A stretch of DNA of 64,000 bases from Allosalinactinospora lopnorensis (GTDB taxonomy: Bacteria > Actinomycetota > Actinomycetes > Streptosporangiales > Streptosporangiaceae). The stretch covers positions 1 to 64,000 of the forward strand of contig NZ_LAJC01000006.1 of assembly GCF_000981225.1 (NCBI RefSeq), given 5' to 3'. The notes under the pieces are model-generated. The model was given only the letters and a program-made list of their open reading frames with translations, was not told the origin of the DNA and made no database searches. Position 1 is the first letter of the stretch. Each line of letters begins with the position of its first letter. Shown here one piece after another: positions 17,540 through 28,900 of this stretch. Both the position numbers and the translations under genes were made by a program.

Positions 17540-18790
17540 ATGCGTAAAATCCTCATTGTCGGCGCTGGCCAATCAGGCCTGCATCTGGCCCATGGTCTGC
17601 TGACCTACGGATACGACGTCACCCTGATCACCAGCCAATCCTCGGCCGAGATCCGCACCGGACGACCGGCGATCACCCAGATCACCTATCCGACCGTCCT
17701 GGGCTACGAACGCGAACTCGGCCTCGACTTCTGGAGTGTTCAGGCGCCGAAGATCGACAGGGCGAAGGTCCACGCCTATCCGCCCGGAGGCACCACTCCC
17801 ATGGCCTTCTCCGGCGGCTTCGACGAGTACGCGATCTCGATCGACCGCCGTGTGAAGATGGCGGACTGGCTCGAGTACTTCGAGGACCGCGGCGGCAAGG
17901 TCGTCATCCACGGGGTCACCGTCAGCGACCTCGACTATTTCTCCCGGATGTTCGACCTCGTCATCATCGCCGTGGGGGGCGGCGAACTGGGGGCGCTGTT
18001 CGACGTCGACCGCACACGCGGCATCGGCCAGTGCGACCGGGTGCTCGCCCAGGCGCACATCTACAATGTCGCGACCGAACCCGGTGAGAGCGATTCGATC
18101 GCGTGGGTGGGGTCGTCCTCCGACGCCTACAGCATCTTCTTCGTGCCGATCCTCACCGCGGAAGGCCCCTGCCACTCGCTGTTCCTCGTGGACAAGCCGG
18201 GCGGGCCGATGGACCAGTGGCGCGGCCGGACCAAGCCGGAAGAGCAGTGGGCCCTGATGAAGGAGGCGCTGCAGACCTACATGCCGCAGTTCTACGAGCG
18301 ATGCGAGGACGCGGAACTGGTCGACGGCAGGAGTCGGCTGATCGAGACGGTCTCCCCGCAGGTGCGCAAGCCGGTGGGCGTCCTGCCCTCGGGCGGGCGC
18401 GTCCTGGGAATCGCCGATGTCGTTATCACCTCGGATCCCTTCGCGGGACAGGGCTGGAACAATTCCACCCGGTGCGCCAAGAGCTACCTGGAGAGCATCC
18501 TCGAACATGGCAACAAGCCCATCGACGAGGAGTTTCTCTCGGGTATGTTCGCCCGGTTCTGGGAGTACGGACAACACGCCGAGAAATGGGCGAACATCAT
18601 CTCCTCTTTCGGTGAGGAGCCGCCTCCCCCGCACTTCCAGGAGATCCTCCAAGGTGCCTTGACCTACTCGGAGATCGCCGACCGCTGGATCCAGGCCTGG
18701 GACTACCCGCCGGACTACCAGGAGTGGCTCTACGACCCCGAGCTCGCCCGGAAATACCTGGCCGAGGTCAAGGCCGCCCACGAGTCCTGA
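17540..18790 (+). CDS. StyA-like flavin monooxygenase (styrene/indole monooxygenase family)
   Basis: The 416-aa protein starts with an FAD-binding Rossmann motif (ILIVGAGQSGLHLAHGL) and has the family layout. It contains an arginine after the second strand (SAEIRTGRPAITQ), a middle substrate domain, and the late FAD motif around GIADVVITSDPFAGQGWN. StyA-type enzymes are group E monooxygenases. They use FADH2 from a separate reductase to epoxidise alkenes or indole; no reductase gene lies nearby. The start has only a weak ribosome site. It directly follows a decayed conservon GTPase and ends in a strong terminator before the PKS. It may therefore be a leftover conservon partner and not a tailoring enzyme of the PKS. 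The substrate is unknown. Confidence 0.82.
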   Translation: MRKILIVGAGQSGLHLAHGLLTYGYDVTLITSQSSAEIRTGRPAITQITYPTVLGYERELGLDFWSVQAPKIDRAKVHAYPPGGTTPMAFSGGFDEYAISIDRRVKMADWLEYFEDRGGKVVIHGVTVSDLDYFSRMFDLVIIAVGGGELGALFDVDRTRGIGQCDRVLAQAHIYNVATEPGESDSIAWVGSSSDAYSIFFVPILTAEGPCHSLFLVDKPGGPMDQWRGRTKPEEQWALMKEALQTYMPQFYERCEDAELVDGRSRLIETVSPQVRKPVGVLPSGGRVLGIADVVITSDPFAGQGWNNSTRCAKSYLESILEHGNKPIDEEFLSGMFARFWEYGQHAEKWANIISSFGEEPPPPHFQEILQGALTYSEIADRWIQAWDYPPDYQEWLYDPELARKYLAEVKAAHES

Positions 18791-18818
18791 AGGCGCGGTG
18801 CGGTAGCGAGAAGTTCTG

Positions 18819-18853
18819 CGGCCCGGTTGCTCTCACGGAGAGCAACCGGGCCG
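18819..18853 (+). terminator. Strong hairpin terminator after the StyA-like gene
   Basis: A perfect 16-bp stem (18819-18834 with 18838-18853) has a 3-base loop, 28 bases after the stop at 18790. It insulates this gene from the PKS genes downstream. Confidence 0.85.
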
Positions 18854-19511
18854 TGTCTGTGTAGGCGGTGTGCAGGCAGTTCAGTAAACCTGAACATCAG
18901 AACTGTCCGGTATTGACGTATGCCCGAATCACGGAGTAGTTCACCGCTGCTGATCCCGCTACGAGTATGCCCCAGTGGGGCTCTGCCCCCATGCGCGCGC
19001 CGGAGCGCCCGCCGCGACCACGCGTCTGCGGATTCCGGTGCAGGTCAGCCGGTCTCTGGGCAGTGCAGCGCGCGTCGCGGTGGTTTCCCGGGAAACCAAC
19101 AGCGCTTCTTTGCGTTTTCTCAGAACTCGACAATATTTGTCAGGTTGTAGGGCATAACTGCATGCCCGAAACAAAAGTGTCCATTGCCCAGGTATGGGGA
19201 CGAGAGTTACGCTCGCGAAGACACTTACCCTATGAGGACTATATCGCGTCTTGTGTGACATAAGCCATAAATCATCGACTGTGTCATCCGGGCAACACGG
19301 CATTTTCGATCACCCCCCGAGTAACGCTTCGACGCAAGAACGGAAACGTGTCACGCCACCTCATTCTGATTAGACATACCCGTCTCGGCTGCATTGCGGC
19401 CATGATGCATACCAGCGAGTCCCTGGTTGTCGGATTAATCGGAGCGGAAACGGATGCAGGGTCCAAGGGAGAAGCACTGCGGCGCCGTGAGCAAATGGAA
19501 TGAGGGAAATA
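18854..19511 (+). other. Leader region of the PKS operon
   Basis: The 650-base stretch before the first PKS gene is AT-richer than the genes. It holds no convincing coding frame. A 6-bp inverted repeat GGGCAT/ATGCCC at 19150-19167 could be an operator. A promoter for the PKS operon is expected here, but I cannot fix its position. Confidence 0.4.
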
Positions 19512-22500
19512 ATGCCTAGTGAGCATTTTTCCAAAATGTCCGGAGTGGGGGTCGAAGCGGCCGACGCCGTCGCGGTAATCGGATTATCCTGCCGCCTTCC
19601 GAAAGCAGCTGACCCCGACGCTTTCTGGAAACTCCTGCGTGACGGGACAAGCGCCGTCACGGAGGTTCCCCATGGCAGGTGGGACACGGGCTCAAGCACC
19701 GGGCCAGGCGTTTTTGCGGGCGGTTTGCTCAACGACGCCGACCGCTTCGACGCGGACTTTTTCGGCATTTCACCGGGAGAAGCCGCCGCCATGGGCCCCC
19801 AGCAGCGGCTCATGCTCGAATTGAGCTGGGAGGTACTGGAGAACGCGCGCATCGTCGCGGCCGACCTCCGCGGGACGCGGACCGGCGTGTTCATCGGAGC
19901 CGTCGCAGACGACTACGCGGCCCTCCGCCAGGAGTATGGGGCTGAAGCCATCGCCCCGCACAACCTGACGAAGCTGAACCGCGGTTCCATCGCCAACCGG
20001 GTCTCCGCCACCCTCGGCCTGCAAGGGCCCGGCCTCACTGTGGATTCGGGGCAGTCCTCCTCACTCGTCGCTGTGCACATGGCATGCGAAAGCCTGCGGC
20101 GCGGCGAGTGCACGACAGCCATCGCCGGCGGAGTGAGCCTGAACATCACCGCCGAGTCGACGATGCGGGCGGTGAAGTTCGGCGCACTCGCCCCGGACGG
20201 ACGCTGCTCCACCCTCGATTCCCGTGCCAACGGCTATGTCCGCGGTGAAGGCGGCGGGGCGGTGGCGCTGAAACCCCTGCCGCAGGCGCTGGCAGACGGC
20301 GACCGGGTCATATGCGTGATCCGGGGCGGCGCGGTGAACAACGACGGTATCTCCGAAGAGCGGACCGCGCCTGATCGGCGAGGTCAGGAGGACGTCCTTC
20401 GGCGGGCCTGCGAACAGGCCGGGATCGCCCCTGCCGACCTCGCCTACGTCGAACTCCACGGCGCCGGGACAAGAGACGGCGATCCCGCCGAAGCCGCCGC
20501 TTTGGGTGCCGTACTGGGACGAGGCCGTCCCGCGGATTCGCCGTTGCCGGTCGGATCGGCCCAGACCAACGTGGGACACCTGGAAGGGGCCGCGGGGATC
20601 GCGGGACTGCTCAAGACGGCCCTGAGCATCGCGCACCGAGAGCTTCCCCCGAGCTCCGGTTCCGCGGTCCTCGATCCGCGGATTCCGCCGCCGGAACCAG
20701 GTCTGCGGATACAGCGCGATCTAGGCTCCTGGCCCGAAACCGGGCGTCCGCTGCTCGCCGGGGTCGCGTCCTTCGGCATGGGGGGCGGGACCAACTGTCA
20801 TCTCGTGCTGGCCGAGTCGCCGGCTGCCGAGCGCGCAGGCGCGCGGCCGGGCGACCGCGCAGGTATGTCCGCCCCGGCAACGCGGTCCCCGCTGGTGCTA
20901 CCCGTCTCGGCCCGAACCGGGAACGCACTGCGTGCACAGGCCGCACGGCTCCACGATGCCGTTGAGAACGATCCGGGAATCCGTGCGGTGGACGTCGGAC
21001 TCTCCTTGGCCACCACCCGTTCGCTCTTCGACGAGCGTGCCGCCGTCCTCGCCGACGACCGCGCCGGCCTGCTCCAGGGCCTGACCGCACTGTCCCGGGG
21101 CGCCGCTGCGCCCAACGTACTCCGCGGCAGTGCGCGCGCCGCGGGCGCGGTCGTGTTCGTCTTCCCCGGCCAGGAGTCGCAGTGGACAGGTATGGCCACC
21201 GAACTCCTCGACTCCTCCCCAGTGTTCCGCCAGGAGATGGCGGCGTGCGCCGACGCCCTCGCCCCGCACATCGGCTGGTCGCTGAACGACGTCGTGCGAG
21301 GGGTCCCAGAGGCTCCTCCGGTGGAAAACCCGGACATCGCCCATCCCGTGCTGTGGGCGACCATGGTGTCGCTGGCGGCGGTGTGGCGCTCGCTTGGTGT
21401 CGAACCGGCGGCCGTGACCGGCTGCGCGGGGGGCGAGATCGCGGCGGCCTACGTGGCCGGCGCCCTGTCGCGCGAGGATGCCGCCGCAGTCGTCGCGGTG
21501 TACGGACGGGCGGTCGCCTCAGCGGCGGACAGGGGTGCGATGGCCTCCGTGCGCCTTCCCGCCGAACGGGTGAACCGGCACGCCGCGCTCCGCGGCGGCC
21601 GCCTGCATCTCGCGGCCGTCAACGGTCCCATGTCCTGCGTTGTCGCCGGCGAACCGGGTGCCCTGGAAGAGCTGGTCGCCGAATACCGAGCCGAGGGAAT
21701 CGACGCACACAGAACCGACGCGGACCACGCGGCCCATACTCCCGAGATGGAGGCCGTACGGGAGTGGTTCCTCGGCGAGCTCGGCGACGTCACCCCCGCG
21801 GCGCCGGCCACCCCCCTCTACTCGACGGTCACCGGCGCACGCCTCGACAGCGCCGCGCGTATGGACGCCGAGTACTGGTACGGCAATCTCAGCAGCACCG
21901 TGCGGTTCGAGCAGGTCACACGTGCCCTCATCGACGACGGCCACGGAATTTTCGTCGAGGTCGGCCCGAGCCCTGTTCTCACCGATGGGATCATCGAAAC
22001 TCTCGACGCCGCCGGCGGTACAGGTGCCGCGGTGGGATCGCCGTGCCGTGGCGAATGCGGCTGGGCGCGGCTACTGCGTTCGGCCGCGCAGGCGCACGTC
22101 CACGGGGCCGCGCTCGACTGGGGGGCGGTCTATGCAGGCCACGAAGCCGACTTGGTCGATCTGCCGACCTACGCCTTCCAGCGCAAGCGCCACCGGCTGC
22201 CCCCTCCCGGCAGCGCGGGCGATGCGGGCTCCCTTGGTTTGGCACCCGCCGGGCATCCGCTTCTGGGCGCCGCCGTCGAACTGGCCGGGGACAACAGCAC
22301 CCTGTTGACCGGCCGGCTGTCGATACGGACGCATCCCTGGCTCGCGGACCATGCCGTATCCGGCGCTGTTCTGTTTCCCGGAACAGGGTTCGTCGAGTTG
22401 GCCACCTGGGCCGGTGCTCAGGTCGGCTGCGACCGGCTGGACGAGTTGGTCCTGGAGGCCCCACTGGCCCTGCCGGAGCAGGAGGGTGTGCAACTGCAGG

Positions 22501-25500
22501 TCATCATGGGCGCTGAGGAGGAGTCCGGTCAGCGGTCCGTGACCGTGTACTCTCGCCCGGCCGATCAGGAGGGCGAGCCGTGGCTGCGGAATGCCACCGG
22601 TGTGCTGAGCAGTACGAAGCAGGAACCGACGCCGGGCATCGGCGCCTGGCCGCCCACCGGGGCGGTACCGGTCGACGTGGACGGCGTCTATGCGGAACTC
22701 GCCGAGCGCGGTTACTCCTACGGCCCCGCCTTCCGCGGACTGCGGGCCGCGTGGCGGCGCGGTACCGACCTCTTCGCTGAGGTGACCCTGGCCGAGGAGG
22801 TCCGGGCCGACGCCGCAGCGTTCGGCGCGCATCCGGCGCTGATCGACACCGCGCTGCACGTGCTGTCGGCGGGTCCGTCCGCCGCCGACACCGGGATCCG
22901 GTTGCCGTTCTCCTGGGCCGGGGTGTCCCTCCACGCGGTGGGTGCGTCAACTGTGCGTGTGCGGTTGTCCCCGGCCGGTCCCGACGGTGTGGCACTGATG
23001 GTGACCGATACCGCGGACACCCCGGTGATGTCGGTCGACAGATTGGTGATGCAACCCGAAGCATCCCAGCGGTCGCGCGCCGGCCACGGTTCCGCGATCG
23101 AGGACTCACTGTTCGAACCGGACTGGGTCCAGGTGCCCGTACCGCCCGAGGCGAGGACGGATCGGTGGGCCGCGGTGGGCGCCGTCGGCGTTGCGGTGGG
23201 AGCGGCGAACACCTACCCGGATCTGGTGTCACTGGACACGGCGATCGATGCGGGAGCACCTGTCCCCGATGCGGTGCTCGCCGCGTGCCCGTCCGATCCC
23301 GCCGCCGATGGCGCGGCGGCCGCGCACGCGGCCGCGCACCGCGGACTGGCCCTGGTCAAGGAGTGGTTGTCCGATGACCGCTTCGCCTCCTCGCGGCTGA
23401 TCGTGGTGACTCGGGGGGCGGTGTCGGCATCGGACGGGGAGGAGGTGACCGACCCGGCGCAGACGCTGGTGTGGGGACTGGTTCGCTCGGCCCAGGCGGA
23501 GCACCCCGGCCGGTTCGTCCTGCTCGACATCGACGGTGCGGAGGAGTCCCACCGTGTGCTGCGGGCGGTGCTGGCCTCGGAAGAGCAGCAGTTGGCGCTG
23601 CGGCACGGTATCCCCTACGCCCCGCGCGTGGCCCGGGTCGCCGCGGACGGGGTCCTGCTGCCTCCGCCGGACTGCTCGGCCTGGCGACTGGACGTCACGA
23701 GCGGGGGGACTCTGGAGAACCTGGCACTGCTGCCCTGCCCGGAGGCGACCGCCCCTCTCGCGCCCGGCCAGGTGCGGATCGCGGTGCGCGCGGCCGGCGT
23801 GAACTTCCGGGACATCGTCGTCGCGCTCGGCATGGTCGCCACCGAGGACACCATGGGCAGTGAGGGCGCGGGCGTGGTCGTCGAGGTCGGGCCGCAGGTC
23901 AGCGATCTGGCCCCCGGGGACCAGGTGATGGGGCTGTTCTCCCGCGCGTTCGGTCCTCTCGCGGTCGCCGATCGCCGCACGATCGCGCGGATCCCGGCAG
24001 GGTGGTCGTTCGCGCAGGCGGCGTCGCTGCCGATCGTTGCGCTGACCGCCTATCAGGGCCTGGTGGACGTGGCCGGGCTGCGGCCGGGCGAAACGGTGCT
24101 GGTACACGCGGCCGCCGGCGGTGTGGGGATGACCGCGGTCCGACTGGCCCGGTACCTGGGCGCGGAGGTCTTCGCGACCGCCCATCCCGCGAAGTGGGAC
24201 TCGCTGCGGGCCTTGGGACTGGACGACGACCACATCGCCTCCTCCCGGTCCCTGGACTTCGAGAAGCGGTTCCTGCACGCCACCGGCGGCCGGGGGATGG
24301 ACGTGGTGTTGAACTCGCTGTCCGGGCGGTTCGTGGACGCCTCGCTGCGTCTGCTGGCCCGGGGCGGCCGGTTCGCCGAGATGGGCAAGACCGACATTCG
24401 CGAACCCAGTGAAGTGGCCGCCACGTACCCCGGTAGGAGCTACGAGGCGTTCAACCTCCCCAGCGTCCACCCGGAGCGTGTCGAGGAGATGCTGGCCGAG
24501 GTGCTCGGACTGGTCGAGCGCGGCGACCTGCCGCTGCCGCCGCTGCGTACGTGGAGCGTCCACAACGCGCCGGAGGCACTCCGGTTTCTCAGCCGGGCCC
24601 GCCACGTCGGCAAGATCGTCCTGACCCTGCCGCCGCCACTCGACCCCGACGGCACCGTGCTGATCACCGGCGGGACCGGAACGCTGGGTGGTCTGGTCGC
24701 CCGGCACCTCGTGACCGAACACGGCGTCCGGCATCTGCTCCTGGCCGGCCGGCGCGGCCACGATGCTCCCGGCGCGGCCGAGCTGGCGGACGAACTGCTC
24801 CGGTTGGGCGCCCAAGTGTCGGTGCAGGCGTGCGATGCCGCCGACCGCGACGCACTCGCCGAGCTCATGGCCTCAGTTCCCGAAGGGCGCCCACTGACGG
24901 CGGTCGTGCACGCCGCGGGGGTCCTCGACGACGCCCCGCTCCTCTCGTTGACCGCAGAGCAGGTCGACCGGGTCCTGCGCCCGAAGGTGGACGCGGCGTT
25001 GAACCTGCACGAGCTCACCGAGCAGCGGAACCTGTCGGCGTTCGTCCTGTTCTCTTCGGCAGCGGGCATCGTGGGCGGGGCAGGGCAAGGCAATTACGCG
25101 GCGGCCAACGCCTTCCTGGACGCGCTGGCCCACAACCGCCACGCACACGGTCTGGCCGCTGTATCGCTGGCCTGGGGGCTGTGGGAACCGTCCAGCGGCA
25201 TGATCAGCCATCTCGATGATGCCGATCTGGCCCGAATGCGGCGCGGCGGCTTCGCACCCATGCCCGCCGAACACGGCCTGGCCCTGCTGGACACCGCTCT
25301 GGTACTCGGCCGCCCGTTCCTGGTCCCGGCGCGGCTGGACGCGGCGGCCCTGAGTGCGGACCCCGGTCCGCAGCCCTCCGTGCTGCGCGACCTCCTTCCC
25401 AGCCGGCACACATCGGCCACCGGAGCCGACGACGACCGACCGGACCTGGCCCAACGACTCGGTGACATGCCCGAAACCGACCGCGATCGTTTCTTGCTGG

Positions 25501-25967
25501 ACCTGGTCCGCGGCCATGTCGCTCGCGTCCTGGGCCATGGCGACCCCGAAAGCGTCCAGCCCGGCCGCTCCTTCGTCGAGAACGGATGCGACTCACTCAC
25601 TGCCGTCGAACTGCGCAACCGCATTGGCGCGGCCACCGGTCTACGGCTCCCCGCCACACTGCTCTTCGACCACCCGACACCGACCGCGCTCGCCGCGCGA
25701 CTGCGGGACGATCTCCTGCCCGGCCCGCCGGCGAGCACCGAGCCCGCCCGCGACGAGGAGGAGCTCCGCAGAACCGTGGACTCCATCCCACTGGACCGGC
25801 TCCGGGAGGCGGGCCTGCTGGATGCGCTTCTGGAACTCGCCGACAACTCCTCGGACGAGAAGGGACGTGCGCAACCACCGGACGAAGACGAATCCATCGA
25901 CGAGATGGAGGTCGAGGACCTGCTGAAGCTCGCCTTGCACAACGACGACGCCGACAGCGGAGACTGA
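19512..25967 (+). CDS. Type I polyketide synthase, KSQ-AT(inactive)-DH-ER-KR-ACP
   Basis: The start is ATG 19512, with TGAGGGA upstream; 2151 aa. Domains by residue: KS 12-430, AT 545-840, DH 910-1190, ER 1390-1690, KR 1715-1900, ACP 1985-2055, then an acidic C-terminal docking region. The KS active site reads VDSGQSSSL, so Gln181 replaces Cys: a KSQ that decarboxylates and does not condense. The AT motif reads TGCAGGEIA where GHSxGE is expected, so the nucleophile is Ala639 and the domain should be dead, although the later His remains. DH keeps [15 protein letters not shown] and [12 protein letters not shown] keeps [13 protein letters not shown] keeps GGTGTLGG, the LDD motif of B-type KRs, and Tyr in GQGNY. 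ACP keeps GCDSL. The next PKS gene begins one base after the stop. A KSQ module with a full reductive loop is unusual. Confidence 0.92.
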   Translation: MPSEHFSKMSGVGVEAADAVAVIGLSCRLPKAADPDAFWKLLRDGTSAVTEVPHGRWDTGSSTGPGVFAGGLLNDADRFDADFFGISPGEAAAMGPQQRLMLELSWEVLENARIVAADLRGTRTGVFIGAVADDYAALRQEYGAEAIAPHNLTKLNRGSIANRVSATLGLQGPGLTVDSGQSSSLVAVHMACESLRRGECTTAIAGGVSLNITAESTMRAVKFGALAPDGRCSTLDSRANGYVRGEGGGAVALKPLPQALADGDRVICVIRGGAVNNDGISEERTAPDRRGQEDVLRRACEQAGIAPADLAYVELHGAGTRDGDPAEAAALGAVLGRGRPADSPLPVGSAQTNVGHLEGAAGIAGLLKTALSIAHRELPPSSGSAVLDPRIPPPEPGLRIQRDLGSWPETGRPLLAGVASFGMGGGTNCHLVLAESPAAERAGARPGDRAGMSAPATRSPLVLPVSARTGNALRAQAARLHDAVENDPGIRAVDVGLSLATTRSLFDERAAVLADDRAGLLQGLTALSRGAAAPNVLRGSARAAGAVVFVFPGQESQWTGMATELLDSSPVFRQEMAACADALAPHIGWSLNDVVRGVPEAPPVENPDIAHPVLWATMVSLAAVWRSLGVEPAAVTGCAGGEIAAAYVAGALSREDAAAVVAVYGRAVASAADRGAMASVRLPAERVNRHAALRGGRLHLAAVNGPMSCVVAGEPGALEELVAEYRAEGIDAHRTDADHAAHTPEMEAVREWFLGELGDVTPAAPATPLYSTVTGARLDSAARMDAEYWYGNLSSTVRFEQVTRALIDDGHGIFVEVGPSPVLTDGIIETLDAAGGTGAAVGSPCRGECGWARLLRSAAQAHVHGAALDWGAVYAGHEADLVDLPTYAFQRKRHRLPPPGSAGDAGSLGLAPAGHPLLGAAVELAGDNSTLLTGRLSIRTHPWLADHAVSGAVLFPGTGFVELATWAGAQVGCDRLDELVLEAPLALPEQEGVQLQVIMGAEEESGQRSVTVYSRPADQEGEPWLRNATGVLSSTKQEPTPGIGAWPPTGAVPVDVDGVYAELAERGYSYGPAFRGLRAAWRRGTDLFAEVTLAEEVRADAAAFGAHPALIDTALHVLSAGPSAADTGIRLPFSWAGVSLHAVGASTVRVRLSPAGPDGVALMVTDTADTPVMSVDRLVMQPEASQRSRAGHGSAIEDSLFEPDWVQVPVPPEARTDRWAAVGAVGVAVGAANTYPDLVSLDTAIDAGAPVPDAVLAACPSDPAADGAAAAHAAAHRGLALVKEWLSDDRFASSRLIVVTRGAVSASDGEEVTDPAQTLVWGLVRSAQAEHPGRFVLLDIDGAEESHRVLRAVLASEEQQLALRHGIPYAPRVARVAADGVLLPPPDCSAWRLDVTSGGTLENLALLPCPEATAPLAPGQVRIAVRAAGVNFRDIVVALGMVATEDTMGSEGAGVVVEVGPQVSDLAPGDQVMGLFSRAFGPLAVADRRTIARIPAGWSFAQAASLPIVALTAYQGLVDVAGLRPGETVLVHAAAGGVGMTAVRLARYLGAEVFATAHPAKWDSLRALGLDDDHIASSRSLDFEKRFLHATGGRGMDVVLNSLSGRFVDASLRLLARGGRFAEMGKTDIREPSEVAATYPGRSYEAFNLPSVHPERVEEMLAEVLGLVERGDLPLPPLRTWSVHNAPEALRFLSRARHVGKIVLTLPPPLDPDGTVLITGGTGTLGGLVARHLVTEHGVRHLLLAGRRGHDAPGAAELADELLRLGAQVSVQACDAADRDALAELMASVPEGRPLTAVVHAAGVLDDAPLLSLTAEQVDRVLRPKVDAALNLHELTEQRNLSAFVLFSSAAGIVGGAGQGNYAAANAFLDALAHNRHAHGLAAVSLAWGLWEPSSGMISHLDDADLARMRRGGFAPMPAEHGLALLDTALVLGRPFLVPARLDAAALSADPGPQPSVLRDLLPSRHTSATGADDDRPDLAQRLGDMPETDRDRFLLDLVRGHVARVLGHGDPESVQPGRSFVENGCDSLTAVELRNRIGAATGLRLPATLLFDHPTPTALAARLRDDLLPGPPASTEPARDEEELRRTVDSIPLDRLREAGLLDALLELADNSSDEKGRAQPPDEDESIDEMEVEDLLKLALHNDDADSGD

Positions 25968-25968
25968 G

Positions 25969-28900
25969 ATGACGATGGACCACGAACGACTCGTCACGGC
26001 GCTGCGCTCGTCTCTGAAGGAGACCGAACGCCTGCGCAAGCAGAATGAGCAACTTATCGAAGCGTCGCCGGAGCCGATTGCTGTTGTGGGGATGGGGTGT
26101 CGTTTTCCGGGGGGTGTTGGTTCTCCTGAGGGTTTGTGGGAGTTGTTGTGTGCGGAGGTGGATGCGGTTTCGGGGTTTCCTGCTGATCGGGGGTGGGATC
26201 TGGCGGGGTTGTTCGATGCTGATCCTGATGTGGGGGGCAGGAGTTATGCGCGTGAGGGGGGGTTTCTTTATGGGGCGGGGGAGTTTGATGCGGGTTTTTT
26301 TGGTGTGGGTCCGCGTGAGGCTGTGGCGATGGATCCGCAGCAGCGGTTGTTGTTGGAGACGTCGTGGGAGGCGGTTGAGCGTGGTGGTATTGATCCGGTT
26401 TCGTTGTCCGGTTCCCAGACGGGGGTGTTCGTCGGGGTGATCTCCCAGGACTACGGACCACGGATGCACCAGACGCGGGACGACCACGGCGGTTACCTGC
26501 TGACGGGCAACGCCGCCAGCGTCGCCGCCGGGCGGGTGTCCTACACCCTGGGGCTGGAAGGACCCGCGGTCAGTGTCGACACCGCGTGTTCGTCCTCGCT
26601 GACGGCCGTACACCAGGCATGCCGGGTACTGCAGCGGCAGGAGTGCACTCTGGCGTTGGCGGGCGGTGTGACCGTGATGTCGAGCCCGGGGCTGTTCCTC
26701 GAGTTCTCGCGGCAACAGGGGCTGTCACCGGATGGCCGGTGCCGGTCCTTCTCGGCGGACGCGCAGGGCACGGGCTTCTCAGAGGGCGCGGGCGTCCTGC
26801 TGCTGGAGCGGCTCTCCGACGCCCGCCGCAACGGCCACCCGATCCTGGCGGTGATCCGTGGCAGTGCGGTCAACCATGACGGCGCGTCGAACGGATTGAC
26901 CGCTCCGAACGGTTCCTCGCAGCAGCGTGTGATCCGCCAGGCGCTGGCCGATGCCCGGATCGGCCCCGAGGATGTCGATGCGGTGGAGGCGCATGGCACC
27001 GGCACCACCCTTGGTGACCCGATCGAGGCCCAGGCGATCCTGGAGACCTACGGGCGGGATCGCCCCGCCGACCGGCCGCTGCGGCTCGGCTCGCTCAAGT
27101 CCAACATCGGACACACGCAGGCCGCCGCCGGGGTGGGCGGGATCATCAAGATGGTGCTGGCCCTGCGCAATGGCGTCTTACCGCGGAGCCTGCACATCGG
27201 CCGGCCCTCACCCCATATCGACTGGTCCTCCGGTGCGGTCGAGCTGCTGTCCGAGGCGGCGCCGTGGCCCGAGACCGGCCTGCCGCGCCGGGCGGCGGTC
27301 TCCTCATTCGGCATCAGTGGCACCAACGTCCACATGATCGTCGAGAGCGCGCCGCCCGAAGAGGAGGCGCAGGACGGCGATGGGGCGGCCCCCGGTCGCA
27401 TCGGCACCCCGCCCCAGCACGAGACGGACGACGATACCCCGGAGCGGAGCGGCGGATCCGTGCCCGCAGTGCCGTGGGCGTTCTCGGGCCGTACCCAGCA
27501 GGCGCTGCGAGCCCAGGCCCTGGGGCTGCGGGAGCATGTCCGGAATCGTCCCGATCTGGACACGACCGACATCGGGTACTCGCTAGCGACCACACGTTCG
27601 CGCTTCGAACACCGTGCGGTGGTGGTCGCCCGCGATCGCGAGGAGTACCTCCTCGCCCTGGAAGCGCTGGCCAGGGGCGAATCCGCGCCCAGTGCCGTCC
27701 AAGGCCCCGGTACGCAGCCGGGCAGGACCGCCTTCCTGTTCACTGGTCAGGGCAGCCAGCGTCCGGGGATGGGCCGGGAACTCTACGCGGCCTTCCCCGT
27801 CTTCGCCGGCGCCCTCGACGAGATCTGCGCGCTTTTCGAGCCCGATCTGGACCGCCCACTGCGTGAGGTCATGTTCGCTCCGGCGGGCACACCAGACGCG
27901 GACCTGCTCGATCAGACCGCCTTCGCTCAGCCCGCGCTGTTCGCGCTGGAGGTCGCGCTCTACCGGCTGCTGGAGCAGCACGACCTGGCTCCCGACGTCC
28001 TGCTCGGGCATTCCATCGGTGAGATCGCGGCCGCTCACGTCGCCGGTGTACTGACACTGCCCGACGCCTGCACCATGGTCGCAGCCCGGGGCCGGCTCAT
28101 GCAGGAGCTGCCGCCCGGCGGTGCGATGATCGCCGTGCAGGCGCCCGAAGACAAGGTCCAGGCGTCCCTGGAGGGGCGCGGCGACCATGCCGCGGTCGCC
28201 GCTGTCAATGATCCCGCATCGACCGTGATCTCCGGTGACGCGGATGCCGTTGCGGAGATCGCCCGCGAATGGGAGGCGCGGGGAAACCGGACCAAACGCC
28301 TTCGGGTCAGCCACGCCTTCCACTCGCCGCGCATGGCCCCGATGCTCGACGACTTCCACCGCGTCTGCGGGAAGCTCTCCTTCCAGGCCCCCCGTATCCC
28401 CGTCATATCCGACCTCACCGGTCAGCCTCTCACCGCGGAGGAAGCGACGGATCCCCAGTACTGGGTCCGGCACGTTCGGCACACCGTTCGCTTCAGCGAC
28501 GGAATAACCGGCCTCCACGCCCAGGGGGTCAGCACCTTCGTGGAACTCGGCCCTGCCGCCGTCCTCACCCCGATGGTCGATGACTGCCTCGCCGAGCAGG
28601 CCGAGACCGCGCCGGGCCGACCGGAGGGAGCGGACGGCGCCGCTGCGCTCATCCCCGTCCTGCATCGTGACCGCTCAGAGTCCAGCTCCCTGATCGACGC
28701 GCTGGCGCGGGCCTTCGTCCACGGCGTCCCGGTCGACTGGACCCCCCTGTTCCGCGCGGCCCGCACCGTGGACCTGCCGACCTACCCGTTCCAACGCCGG
28801 CGCTACTGGCTGGTACCGGCGGAACCGTCCCCGGAACCGGCGCTGAGCGGGCGGGACGCCGCGGAGCAGCGGTTCTGGGAGGCCGTCGACCGCCGGGATC

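Noticed and set aside
25597-26715. Long minus-strand open frame (372 codons) opposite the KS of PKS protein 2
   Set aside because: Its unusual Thr/Pro/Lys-rich translation is the complement of the GT-rich codon island; a similar artefact appears at 30967-32418. No motif is present, and the plus-strand PKS is certain.
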